A stretch of DNA of 64,000 nucleotides, from the NCBI GenBank assembly GCA_023387985.1, contig JAEWHC010000001.1:124001-188000 (forward strand), read 5' to 3'. Below, in pieces: positions 55,346-63,928 of this stretch. Position 1 is the first letter of the stretch. The number at the start of each line of letters is the position of its first letter. The notes beneath the pieces were generated by a model that worked only from the letters and a program-made list of their open reading frames with translations, searched no databases and was not told the origin of the DNA. Source of the DNA: Bacteroidota bacterium (GTDB lineage: Bacteria; Bacteroidota; Bacteroidia; Chitinophagales; Chitinophagaceae). A program made the translations under genes and the position numbers.

Positions 55346-55349
55346 AGTC

Positions 55350-56597
55350 ATGTTTTCCTTAATACCGCGTTTGTTGGTCATTGTATTCCTTTTTATTCTC
55401 CCGGCCTCAGGCAATACACAGCATGGCGGAGTTAAAAAAGATCTGCTGCTTCAGCAAATAGACAGCCTCATGCAGCACCAGATTGATGATGGCAATCTCC
55501 CAGGCGGTGTGGTGTATATAACTGACCGTTCAGGGGTGATTATCAATAAAGCTTACGGATATGCCCACCTCAATGATTTTTACAACACTCCGCTTCCAAA
55601 TCCTGTGGCAATGCGGCCCGCCCATGTTTTCGACCTGGCTTCGCTCACCAAGGTAATTGGAACCACCACTTCCATCATGATCCTGCATGAGCGTGGAAAG
55701 TTGCATGTAAACGACCGGGTTGGCAAATATGTGCCTGCTTTTGCATCCGGCGAAAAATCCAACATTACCATAAGGCACCTGTTGCAGCACAGTTCAGGCT
55801 TGTACGAATGGTACCCCATGTATTATAAAGCCGGCAGCAGGCAGGAGGTATATGATCTTATCGGAAAATTGCCGCTGAAATATCCGGTTGGTAAAGAAAG
55901 GCACTACAGTGACCTGGGTTTTACCATTTTGGCAGAGATTATTGAAAAAGTATCGGGATTGCCGCCCGACCGGTTTCAGCAGCAAAATATTTTCCATCCC
56001 CTCGGTATGACCAAAACCGGATACAACCCTCTGCAGCATTTGGCAAAAGATGAAATCGCTGCCACTTCCCACGGCAATCCTTATGAATACCGAATGGTCC
56101 ACGACACTTCCCTCGGCATGATGGCCTCCGGCATAGATCCGGATTCCTGGAATGGATGGAGGCAATACACCCTTGCCGGCGAAGTGAATGATGGAAATGC
56201 CTGGTATGCAGGCCAGGGCATCAGCGGGGCTGCGGGTTTGTTTGCTCCTGCGGAAGATTTGCAAAAGCTCACAACTATGCTGCTCAACAAGGGCAGGGTG
56301 AATGGAAAGCGGTTTTTAAGGAAAAAGACTATCAGAAAATTTCTCAGGAAAGACGAATACAAAAACGGGCTTGGATGGATGATGGACCAGGAAACCGGTT
56401 TCATGAAAAATGCACCGCGCGGTTCATTTGGCCATACCGGTTTTACCGGAACAAGCATTGTGGCCATACCAAAAAAGCATGCCGCTGTTATCTTATTGAT
56501 CAACCGGCAAAATACCGGCCTCCGCAACGGCGCGTATTTCAATGTCAACAACCTGAGGGTGGAAATCCTAAAATCCACATTGAAATACCTCGAATGA
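55350..56597 (+). CDS. serine hydrolase, beta-lactamase class C family
   Basis: A 415-residue secreted protein (hydrophobic signal VIVFLFILPASG). The penicillin-binding fold motifs are SLTK at residues 98-101, with Ser98 and Lys101. Then YSD at 186-188 stands for the YxN motif (Asp in place of Asn), and HTG follows in GSFGHTGFTGT. Such proteins are esterases or D-aminopeptidases more often than true beta-lactamases. Acting in the periplasm, it may modify peptidoglycan or small esters. It has its own promoter. Confidence 0.9.
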   Translation: MFSLIPRLLVIVFLFILPASGNTQHGGVKKDLLLQQIDSLMQHQIDDGNLPGGVVYITDRSGVIINKAYGYAHLNDFYNTPLPNPVAMRPAHVFDLASLTKVIGTTTSIMILHERGKLHVNDRVGKYVPAFASGEKSNITIRHLLQHSSGLYEWYPMYYKAGSRQEVYDLIGKLPLKYPVGKERHYSDLGFTILAEIIEKVSGLPPDRFQQQNIFHPLGMTKTGYNPLQHLAKDEIAATSHGNPYEYRMVHDTSLGMMASGIDPDSWNGWRQYTLAGEVNDGNAWYAGQGISGAAGLFAPAEDLQKLTTMLLNKGRVNGKRFLRKKTIRKFLRKDEYKNGLGWMMDQETGFMKNAPRGSFGHTGFTGTSIVAIPKKHAAVILLINRQNTGLRNGAYFNVNNLRVEILKSTLKYLE

Positions 56598-56705
56598 GTT
56601 CTTTGTGTTTTCTATACCTGGACGAAAAGTTTATTTAAACCTCCAATATATAAATCCTTCTTTCGAATTGAAATAGGGTTTTATTTTGCTTCAGATTATT
56701 ACCAG

Positions 56706-58877
56706 GTGAAAAAAATACTTCTGATTATCCTCCTGATCTCCTGCGGTCAATTTGCCATTTCTCAGAAAAAGAATGAGGCATATAATCTTCACATTCAAAA
56801 AGCAACGGACGAGATGCTGATCGACGGGAAAATGACGGAGGCTTCATGGCAAAATGCCGATGTGGCCACCAATTTTTTTATGGCCCTCCCCATGGATACC
56901 AGCTTTGCCGAAGTACGCACGGATGTAAGGATGACTTATGACGCCAACAACCTGTATATTCTGGTAATTAATTTTCATGAACCGGGTCAGAAGTATACGG
57001 TGGAATCGCTGAAACGCGACTGGTTATTTGGCCGCAATGACAATTTCATATTTTTTATGGATCCCTTCAATGACCTTACGCATGGCTTCACTTTTGGAGC
57101 AAATGCGGCCGGTGCACAATGGGATGGTATGCTCTACGAAGGCGGCAAAGCCGATTTGAGCTGGGAAAATATCTGGACTTCGGAGGTCAGAAATGAAAAT
57201 GACCGCTGGATCTTCGAAGCCTCCATTCCATTCAAAAGCATCCGTTTCAAGAAAGGGATTACCACCTGGGGCATCAATGTCAGCAGGCTGGATGTGGGCA
57301 AGGCTGAAAAATCATCATGGGCTCCGGTGCCCAGGCAATTCCCGACAGCTTCGCTCGCCTATACGGGCAACCTGGTATGGGATGCTCCGCCACCAGAGAC
57401 GGGTTCCAATATCTCTTTCATCCCTTATTTACTTTCGGGTGTCAGTAAAAACCACGAAACCGGCTCTGCATCCAATTGGCGAAAGGACATTGGCGGCGAT
57501 GCCAAACTGGCCATCACCTCGGCGCTCAACCTCGACCTGACCGTGAATCCAGATTTCAGCCAGGTGGAGGTGGACAGGCAGGTGACCAACCTCGACCGAT
57601 ATGAACTCTTCTTTCCGGAGCGGCGCCAGTTTTTCCTGGAAAATGGTGACCTGTTTGCCAATTTCGGTTACCCTTCCATCAGGCCTTTTTTTTCAAGAAG
57701 AATTGGCCTCAACACGCCCATTCAATTTGGTGCACGTATGAGCGGCAAGCTCAACAAAGACTGGCGCATTGGGGTGATGGACATCCAGACCGACAAAATG
57801 CGATCATTGGAAATGCCGGTACAGAACTATTCGGTGATCGCCCTGCAACGCAAAGTCTTTTCTCGTTCAAATATTGGTTTTTTAATGGTTAACAAACAGG
57901 CAGTGAATTATGAACTGCATGACACGGCCAAGCAGGTTTTCACCCGGTACAACCGGAATTTCGGCATTGAATACAACCTGGCTTCTTCAAACAATTTATG
58001 GACGGGTAAAATGCTTTTGCTTAAATCATTCAGCCCGGGAGTGAACGGCAAGAACCTGGTGAATGCAGGCAACCTTTTATATAGCAGCAAACGATGGAAT
58101 ATCGGAGCGCAATATGAGATCGTTACCGAAAATTACAGCGCTGAGGTTGGCTATGTACCCCGGCGCAACTATATAAAATTCAACCCAACTGTCAGCCATT
58201 TATTTTTCAATAAAGGAGGAGTTATCCTAAACCATGGACCGAAGATTATTTCCAACCGTTTCTTCGACATGCAACTAAAATCCACCGATCATGAAACGGC
58301 GCTGATGTATGTAATCAATTTCCGGAACCAGGCCTATTTCGACACCTGGGTTGGTCGTAATTATGTTGAACTGCTTCATCCCTTTGTGCCTACCAATTTT
58401 GGAAAAGATACGCTTGCCAAAGGATCAACACATGCATGGTCAACCTGGAATACCACTTTCATTTCAAAGCCTCAAAGTGTATTTACATTTGGCTTCACCA
58501 CAAAAATAGGTGGCTATTATGCCAATGGCAAACTCATGAATTTTACAGCGGATGCCGGTTACCGTTTCCAACCCTTTGTGAATATTGCGCTAAATACCAG
58601 CTTTAGCCATATTGCATTGCCGGCACCCTGGAATATCAATAATTTCTGGATGATCGGACCTAAGGTGGACATCACCTTTACCAATAAACTTTTTTTTACT
58701 ACCTATCTGCAATACAATAGCCAGTTGGAAAACATCAACCTCAATACGCGCTTTCAATGGCGTTACCGGCCGGCTTCAGACCTGTTTATCGTTTATACCG
58801 ACAATTATTATCCTTCACCTTTTAACGTCAGGAATCGCGCATTTGTGCTAAAACTAAACTATTGGTGGAATTTGTAG
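56706..58877 (+). CDS. CBM9-like/DUF5916 outer-membrane protein
   Basis: A 723-residue protein from GTG 56706 with a signal peptide (LLIILLISCGQFA, cut after AISQ). The first about 200 residues are a carbohydrate-binding family 9-like domain (LIDGKMTEASWQNADVATNF, DANNLYILVINF). The remainder is DUF5916, with DLTVNPDFSQVEVD, the YELFFPERRQFFLENGD hallmark and repeated aromatic strands of a probable outer-membrane beta barrel to the end. The function is unknown; a role in sugar or polymer handling is suggested by the CBM-like part only. It stands alone. Confidence 0.9.
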   Translation: MKKILLIILLISCGQFAISQKKNEAYNLHIQKATDEMLIDGKMTEASWQNADVATNFFMALPMDTSFAEVRTDVRMTYDANNLYILVINFHEPGQKYTVESLKRDWLFGRNDNFIFFMDPFNDLTHGFTFGANAAGAQWDGMLYEGGKADLSWENIWTSEVRNENDRWIFEASIPFKSIRFKKGITTWGINVSRLDVGKAEKSSWAPVPRQFPTASLAYTGNLVWDAPPPETGSNISFIPYLLSGVSKNHETGSASNWRKDIGGDAKLAITSALNLDLTVNPDFSQVEVDRQVTNLDRYELFFPERRQFFLENGDLFANFGYPSIRPFFSRRIGLNTPIQFGARMSGKLNKDWRIGVMDIQTDKMRSLEMPVQNYSVIALQRKVFSRSNIGFLMVNKQAVNYELHDTAKQVFTRYNRNFGIEYNLASSNNLWTGKMLLLKSFSPGVNGKNLVNAGNLLYSSKRWNIGAQYEIVTENYSAEVGYVPRRNYIKFNPTVSHLFFNKGGVILNHGPKIISNRFFDMQLKSTDHETALMYVINFRNQAYFDTWVGRNYVELLHPFVPTNFGKDTLAKGSTHAWSTWNTTFISKPQSVFTFGFTTKIGGYYANGKLMNFTADAGYRFQPFVNIALNTSFSHIALPAPWNINNFWMIGPKVDITFTNKLFFTTYLQYNSQLENINLNTRFQWRYRPASDLFIVYTDNYYPSPFNVRNRAFVLKLNYWWNL

Positions 58878-59020
58878 CCCGATGGGTCTAGCTGCTTTGC
58901 ACTTCCGAAATTTCATGGCAATTGCCTATGAACGACATTTTTAAGATTAACCTAACAGGATATCAGTAATATTGGTAGATGATTCGGTAATACGGGTAGT
59001 TCCAGCCATTCTCCTAATTC

Positions 59021-59028
59021 TATATTTG
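59021..59028 (+). promoter_or_regulatory. promoter -7 element of candidate small RNA
   Basis: TATATTTG matches the consensus exactly. No ORF of normal size follows; a strong terminator lies about 150 nt downstream. No clear -33 element is seen. Confidence 0.5.
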
Positions 59029-59032
59029 CAGC

Positions 59033-59187
59033 GGTTCCTCATCACCGGATGCACGGAACAACAAGTTGCCTGTCCTGTTTCCATTAGGGAAGGAAAAATG
59101 GGAACAACCAGAATATTTTGGTGAATAACCCAAATGGTTGTTAGCGAACACCAAATGTGCCGGGGATTCCTCCCTGGCATTTTTTTT
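59033..59187 (+). ncRNA. candidate structured small RNA or attenuated leader
   Basis: An exact -7 element and a strong terminator bracket about 155 nt. Inside are GTTCC/GGAAC (59034-59038 with 59055-59059) and a 9-bp stem GTTTCCATT/AATGGGAAC (59077-59085 with 59097-59105) with a purine-rich loop. An 8-bp stem AACAACCA/TGGTTGTT (59103-59110 with 59135-59142) shares bases 59103-59105 with the previous one, so the two exclude each other. A very short ORF (59098-59124, MGTTRIFW) follows a purine-rich AGGGAAGGAAAA. It does not show the signal recognition particle RNA loop and I cannot assign it to a known RNA class. Confidence 0.45.
59158..59187 (+). terminator. strong intrinsic terminator of candidate small RNA
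   Basis: A 9-bp stem (59158-59166 with 59171-59179, one G-T pair), a TTCC loop and eight Ts. There is no upstream gene close by that would need it: the previous stop codon is 280 nt away. Confidence 0.85.
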
Positions 59188-59306
59188 CACTACACCCACG
59201 ATTTCAGCACACGTTTCAGGACGGTTAATTTGAAATTTACCTATTGGTTAAATCTCTAAGTTAATTTAAGGACTAATTTTAGCCCGGAAAAAAAAATATC
59301 AGCCAA

Positions 59307-60290
59307 ATGCAAAAACGTGTTCTTGGTAAAACCGGCCTCGAAGTTTCAGCCATTGGGCTTGGTTGCATGGGAATGAGCTATGGTTATGGCCCTGCAAAAG
59401 ATGAAAAAGAAATGATAGAACTGCTGCAAAGGGCGGTTTATGAAGGCATAACCTTTTTTGATACAGCTCAGGCTTATGGTCCTGAAGCCAATGAATTACT
59501 GGTTGGTAAAGCGCTTGCCCCATATAAAAACAAAGTGGTGATCGCCACAAAATTTGGTTTTAAAGATGGACGCCCGGAAATGGGCCTGGATAGCAACCCG
59601 AAAACCATAAAAGCCATTGCGGAAAGATCACTTGAATTGCTCGGTGTGGAAGCGATTGATCTTTTTTACCAGCATCGCATAGATCCGGGCGTTCCCATTG
59701 AAGATGTGGCCGGAGCGGTAAAAGAGTTGATTGAAGAAGGCAAGGTCAAACATTTTGGTCTTAGCGAAGCAAGCGTGGAAAACATCCGCAGAGCACATGC
59801 CATTCAACCAGTTACTGCTTTACAAAGTGAATATTCGTTATGGTGGAGAGAGCCGGAAGAGCAGATCATTCCCCTGCTTGAGGAACTCGGTATTGGCTTC
59901 GTGCCTTTCAGCCCCCTGGGCAAAGGATTTCTTACGGGTAAGATAAATGTGGATACCAAATTCAGCCCCGATGATTTTCGCAACACGGTACCACGGTTTG
60001 ACAGGGAAAACCGGGATGCCAATAAAGTGATGGTTGAATTGATTGAAGATATAGCGGATCAGAAGAACGCGACACCGGCTCAAATCGCTCTTGCCTGGTT
60101 ACTTATCCAAAAACCCTGGATTGTGCCCATTCCCGGAACCACCAGGTTGCCCCGCCTGCAGGAAAATCTTGGAGCACTTAAGATCAAACTTACCCAAAAT
60201 GATATCCGGCAAATTGAAGAAGCCGCTTCGAAAATTACCATTAAAGGTGACCGCTATGCGGGCATAAATGCTCAACACATAAACCGGTAA
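59307..60290 (+). CDS. aldo/keto reductase
   Basis: A 327-residue NADPH-dependent oxidoreductase (AKR13-like) with the TIM-barrel tetrad Asp52, Tyr57 (FFDTAQAYGPE), Lys82 (IATKFGF) and His122 (YQHRID). RVLGKTGLEVSAIGLGCMGMS and late PIPGTTRLPRLQENLGA are typical. It reduces aldehydes or ketones; the natural substrate is unknown. A -7-like box (TAATTTTA, 59274-59281) lies 25 nt upstream. The next gene starts 8 nt after its stop codon. Confidence 0.94.
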   Translation: MQKRVLGKTGLEVSAIGLGCMGMSYGYGPAKDEKEMIELLQRAVYEGITFFDTAQAYGPEANELLVGKALAPYKNKVVIATKFGFKDGRPEMGLDSNPKTIKAIAERSLELLGVEAIDLFYQHRIDPGVPIEDVAGAVKELIEEGKVKHFGLSEASVENIRRAHAIQPVTALQSEYSLWWREPEEQIIPLLEELGIGFVPFSPLGKGFLTGKINVDTKFSPDDFRNTVPRFDRENRDANKVMVELIEDIADQKNATPAQIALAWLLIQKPWIVPIPGTTRLPRLQENLGALKIKLTQNDIRQIEEAASKITIKGDRYAGINAQHINR

Positions 60291-60298
60291 ACCGCAGA

Positions 60299-61420
60299 AT
60301 GCTCCTCCGAATTCTTAAACGCATGTTTTTAACTTTACTGGCAATATTTGTATTGCTTATTTCCGCATTACTGATTTTTCTGAGCCGGCCTCATTTTGGC
60401 AAAGCCCCTTCCGGCGAAAGGCTGGAACGCATAAAAAAATCACCGAATTATAAAAACGGGAAATTCGAAAACCGCGAATTCACCTACCAGTTTAATCCCG
60501 ATAAAGGATTTGCACAAGCCATGTGGGAATTTTTTACGGTAAAAACTGAAGGCCTGCGCCCGGCTCAGCAAATTCCCGTAATAAACACAAATTTGAAAAC
60601 GCTCGACAAATCCATTGACCAGTTGATTTGGTTCGGCCATTCCTCTTATTACATGATCCTGGATGGGAAATCATTTCTTGTGGATCCGGTTTTCCTGCAG
60701 TCCTCCCCCATTCGTTATTTCAATAAACCTTTTGCAGGTACGCAGATTTATTCGCCCCAGCACTTTCCGGAAATTGATTACCTGGTGATCACACATGATC
60801 ATTGGGACCATTTAGATTATAAAACATTCCTGGAACTGGAAGGCCGCACAAAAAAAATCATCACCTCATTGGGTGTGGGTTCGCATCTGGAACATTGGGG
60901 CTGTAACCCTTCAAAAATTATTGAGCTCGACTGGGATGAAAAAGCGCTTCTTGATTCCGGCTTTACCGTTTATTGTTTCACCGCACGCCATTTTTCGGGA
61001 AGAAGCTTCGGCCGCAACAATACGCTTTGGTCCTCGTTTGTGTTGGAAACACCCAATCGGAAAATTTATATTGGTGGAGACAGCGGCTATGGCACGCATT
61101 TCAAGACTATCGGCGAAAAATTTCCGCAAATGGATCTCGCCATTATTGAAAACGGGCAATACAATCCCGATTGGTTTCAAATTCACATTATGCCGGAGGA
61201 ACTACCAACTGCCATTCAGGATATTGGTGCCAAACAAGTGCTTACTGTTCACAATTCCAAATTTGCGCTTGCCCGGCATGCCTGGCATGACCCGATGGAA
61301 AAGATTTATGAGGCGTCTTTAAATAAGCATATTCACCTGGCCACTCCCGTAATTGGTGAAATAGTGCGGATTGGAGATAGTGCGCAGGTTTTTGAACCGT
61401 GGTGGAAGGGTTTGAAGTAA
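60299..61420 (+). CDS. MBL-fold metallohydrolase (NAPE-PLD-like)
   Basis: A 373-residue protein with an N-terminal membrane helix (about residues 8-28), so the domain is anchored. The metal motif THDHWDHLD (165-173) has the HxHxDH pattern, and WFGHSSYYM and GGDSGYGTHF are further metal-site strands. It resembles N-acyl-phosphatidylethanolamine phospholipase D and the UlaG/RomA group. A lipid or lactone is a possible substrate, not proven. It is in an operon with the aldo/keto reductase. A terminator lies downstream. Confidence 0.9.
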   Translation: MLLRILKRMFLTLLAIFVLLISALLIFLSRPHFGKAPSGERLERIKKSPNYKNGKFENREFTYQFNPDKGFAQAMWEFFTVKTEGLRPAQQIPVINTNLKTLDKSIDQLIWFGHSSYYMILDGKSFLVDPVFLQSSPIRYFNKPFAGTQIYSPQHFPEIDYLVITHDHWDHLDYKTFLELEGRTKKIITSLGVGSHLEHWGCNPSKIIELDWDEKALLDSGFTVYCFTARHFSGRSFGRNNTLWSSFVLETPNRKIYIGGDSGYGTHFKTIGEKFPQMDLAIIENGQYNPDWFQIHIMPEELPTAIQDIGAKQVLTVHNSKFALARHAWHDPMEKIYEASLNKHIHLATPVIGEIVRIGDSAQVFEPWWKGLK

Positions 61421-61853
61421 TCAAAAAAGATTCTTTATTGTTCAGGTACCCATTGGCTACCGCAACAAACAGGAAGCGGTAATACTTTCAGGAGTATTGA
61501 TTTTTTGGGGTACAACGGAAAAGGGCATTAGGCGAAAGAACTTAATCAAATTGAAGGAATTTAGTTGTGACTAAGCGTAAGCCGTCCGTTCTTGTATAAG
61601 ATACAAATAATAAAATTCCCGAGTATGGCATCGCATTGGTGGTTTCAGAATAGTTTGCGGAATCAAAGACTTGTGCCTTCCGCAACTTATTATAAAGCTT
61701 AAGTTTTTATGACTTCACCAAAAGCAACCAGTGCATCCTGGCAAGCAGTCAGAAGCTCCGTCAAAAGAATTTTCTTCACTATTGCCCGCCCTATTCCATA
61801 AAATAGCCGCCTGCCTGGCGTAAATTTACCGTTATAAATAAACCTTTCAGATT
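61421..61853. other. intergenic region with terminator and inverted repeat
   Basis: About 430 bases without a credible ORF. It holds the terminator at 61481-61506 and a perfect 8-bp inverted repeat TTGCGGAA/TTCCGCAA (61655-61662 and 61678-61685, 15-nt spacer) not followed by Ts. A -7-like box (TAAATTTA, 61821-61828) lies upstream of the alcohol dehydrogenase. Confidence 0.5.
61481..61506 (+). terminator. terminator of the aldo/keto reductase-MBL unit
   Basis: AATACT (61481-61486) pairs with AGTATT (61493-61498), followed by GA and six Ts. Confidence 0.65.
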
Positions 61854-62903
61854 ATGAAAACAATAAATGCTTTTGGAACCCACGCTGCAGAAAAATCATT
61901 GGAAAATATGCCCATTAACCGCCGTGAACCGGGGGTAAAAGATGTTGAAATTGAAATACTTTATTGCGGCATTTGCCATTCAGATATCCATACGGCAAGA
62001 AACGAATGGAAGGGCACTGCTTATCCTTGTGTACCTGGCCATGAAATAGTTGGAAAGGTAAGCCGCGTTGGCAGTGAAGTGAGGAATTTCAATATTGGCG
62101 ATTTGGCCGGTGTGGGTTGCATGGTGGATTCCTGCCGCGAATGCGCATATTGCGCAGAAGGCCACGAACAATACTGCGAACACGGATGCATTTTTACCTA
62201 TAACAGCCCTGATAAACATCTTGGCGGGCGCACATATGGCGGCTACGCGCAAAGTGTAGTGGTAGATGAAGATTTTGTACTGAAAATTCCTGCCAACTTG
62301 GATTTGGCGGCTACTGCTCCCCTGCTTTGCGCAGGCATCACCACATATTCGCCACTACGGTATTGGAATGTAAAAGAAGGAAGCAAAGTAGGTGTAGTTG
62401 GCTTAGGCGGACTAGGCCATATGGGTGTAAAGCTGGCCAAAGCCATGGGCGCAAAAGTTACCGTTTTTACCACCTCTCCTGACAAAGTTGAAGACGCCAA
62501 AAGACTTGGTGCAGATTACGTGGTAATGAGCAAAGACCGTGAAGCCATGAAGGCTGAACGCAGTAAATATGACCTGATCCTCGATACGGTTTCTGCAGAC
62601 CACAATATCAACGATTACCTGGCATTGCTGAAACCTGAACGTCATCTGGCGCTCGTTGGCGCACCGGAAAACCCGATTCCTGTTAGTGCGTTTTCGGTAA
62701 TTAACGGGCGCAAAACTTTTGCCGGATCAAATATTGGCGGCATTTCCGAAACCCAGGAAATGCTGGACTTTTGCAGCGAGCACCAAATCGTTTCAGATAT
62801 TGAGCTCATACCGGCAAGTCAGATCAATGAAGCCTATGAAAGAATGATTAAAGGCGATGTGAAATACCGGTTTGTGATCGATATCGCTTCGCTGAAAAAT
62901 TAG
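61854..62903 (+). CDS. zinc-dependent NAD(P) alcohol dehydrogenase
   Basis: A 349-residue medium-chain dehydrogenase of the YahK/cinnamyl-alcohol type. Catalytic zinc ligands are Cys38 (YCGICHSDIH) and His63-Glu64 (PGHEIVG). Structural zinc cysteines are Cys94, Cys97, Cys100 and Cys108 (CRECAYCAEGHEQYC). The cofactor site is VGVVGLGGLGHMG. It interconverts primary alcohols and aldehydes. It is a single gene with its own likely promoter. Codon use is like that of its neighbours. Confidence 0.95.
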   Translation: MKTINAFGTHAAEKSLENMPINRREPGVKDVEIEILYCGICHSDIHTARNEWKGTAYPCVPGHEIVGKVSRVGSEVRNFNIGDLAGVGCMVDSCRECAYCAEGHEQYCEHGCIFTYNSPDKHLGGRTYGGYAQSVVVDEDFVLKIPANLDLAATAPLLCAGITTYSPLRYWNVKEGSKVGVVGLGGLGHMGVKLAKAMGAKVTVFTTSPDKVEDAKRLGADYVVMSKDREAMKAERSKYDLILDTVSADHNINDYLALLKPERHLALVGAPENPIPVSAFSVINGRKTFAGSNIGGISETQEMLDFCSEHQIVSDIELIPASQINEAYERMIKGDVKYRFVIDIASLKN

Positions 62904-62929
62904 ATTCGTAATTTGGGTTTACATTGTGC

Positions 62930-63091
62930 TTAAGGCCTCCGGGTATGGTGCTCGCCCTCCAGGTAAACGGACAGTACCATACCCATCCATTCGCTCTTTT
63001 TTCCATCGGAATACAATTGATTCGCTTTTGTACTTAATTTTATCATAGGGCCAGGCAGAAAGGGGAGCGAAGTTGCACGGAGTTCCTGCAT
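62930..63091 (-). CDS. doubtful small ORF, 53 aa
   Basis: An ORF opposite the 241-nt gap between the alcohol dehydrogenase and DinB-type genes. From ATG 63091 it reads MQELRATSLPFLPG, LSTKANQLYSDGKK and ends LEGEHHTRRP. The composition looks protein-like, but no promoter, signal or known family supports it. The frame is open further to 63136. It could be a gene, a relic or chance. Confidence 0.2.
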   Translation of the reverse strand: MQELRATSLPFLPGPMIKLSTKANQLYSDGKKSEWMGMVLSVYLEGEHHTRRP

Positions 63092-63153
63092 AGCCTTTAA
63101 CCCTAAACACCGGCTGCAAATTTTTCTGACACCCATACATTAAATTGATTTCC

Positions 63154-63768
63154 ATGGCAAGCCTTATCCGACCGTTATTGTTCTCTTTCACACTCATTTT
63201 GGCAACCACCACTTATTGTCAGCATACATTTATGTGGACAGAAATAGACCGTAAATTTTTAGTTGACAACCTGGAAAGGACCAAACTGGAAATTATAAAA
63301 GAGACACAAGGATTAACTTCAGAACAATGGGCATACAGGCAGGATTCAACAAAGTGGTCAATTGGACAAGTTCTTGAACACCTCGGGTTATATGAGCGGA
63401 TCTTTGCACAGGAAGCGGATATTATGCTTAGCTCAAAGCCTGACCCGCAACTGGATAGTCTTTCGTTACCAGACACGGCTTATATTAACTGGATGAACGA
63501 CCCAAGTCCCCACAAGGCTGAATGGAATGCTGAACCATTGGGACTTATGAAAGGGAAGGACAATCTTTCCTATTTTCTATTCGGCAGAAATCATATAATT
63601 GAATTTATAAAGAATACAACATATGACCTAAAGGCACATTTTACCTATAGGTGGGGACAAGAAAAAAGAAGAAGCATACATGCATTAATGATTGTTCACT
63701 TTGGACATACCGATAGACATTTGAAACAAATTAACCGCATTAAATACGAATCGAATTTTCCAAAGTAA
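63154..63768 (+). CDS. DinB family protein, secreted
   Basis: A 204-residue protein with a signal peptide (SLIRPLLFSFTLILATT, cut after YCQ) followed by a DinB-like four-helix bundle. FLVDNLERTKLEIIKETQGL, STKWSIGQVLEHLGLYE (His ligand) and a late IVHFGHTDRHLKQI (His-x3-His) form the likely metal site. DinB relatives include thiol transferases, but the bacterial role is mostly unknown, and export is unusual for the fold. The start is ATG 63154, not TTG 63145. Confidence 0.85.
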   Translation: MASLIRPLLFSFTLILATTTYCQHTFMWTEIDRKFLVDNLERTKLEIIKETQGLTSEQWAYRQDSTKWSIGQVLEHLGLYERIFAQEADIMLSSKPDPQLDSLSLPDTAYINWMNDPSPHKAEWNAEPLGLMKGKDNLSYFLFGRNHIIEFIKNTTYDLKAHFTYRWGQEKRRSIHALMIVHFGHTDRHLKQINRIKYESNFPK

Positions 63769-63772
63769 ATCG

Positions 63773-63919
63773 GCAGTTCATACAGGCTATGCGCCATTCC
63801 GCAGCCACTTTGGTTTTCGCATCGGCAAATTTAGTCGTTCTGACAATGCCCATCTATCAGGCAGGAACCTGGCGAAACGGAATCCATTTTTAAAAGGCGT
63901 AACTTTCACATTCGATTAA
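63773..63919 (+). pseudogene. possible 3' relic of a gene
   Basis: An open frame of 48 codons reads APFRSHFGFRIGKFSR and ends NPFLKGVTFTFD before TAA. Alternating aromatics and a hydrophobic end are like the last strands of an outer-membrane barrel. No start or upstream part is present, as the preceding gene occupies it. Evidence is weak. Confidence 0.25.
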
Positions 63920-63928
63920 AAAGAATAA

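Noticed and set aside
58947..59180. Minus-strand ORF of 77 codons across the candidate small RNA
   Set aside because: No domain or start context, and it runs through the terminator stem; chance ORF.
59033..59187. Signal recognition particle RNA as identity of the orphan transcript
   Set aside because: A GGGAAGGAA loop is present, but the conserved SRP motif around the GGAA tetraloop and its flanking internal loops are not.
62919..63212. 97-codon minus-strand ORF opposite the DinB gene start
   Set aside because: It overlaps the signal peptide of the DinB-family gene and has no recognisable features.
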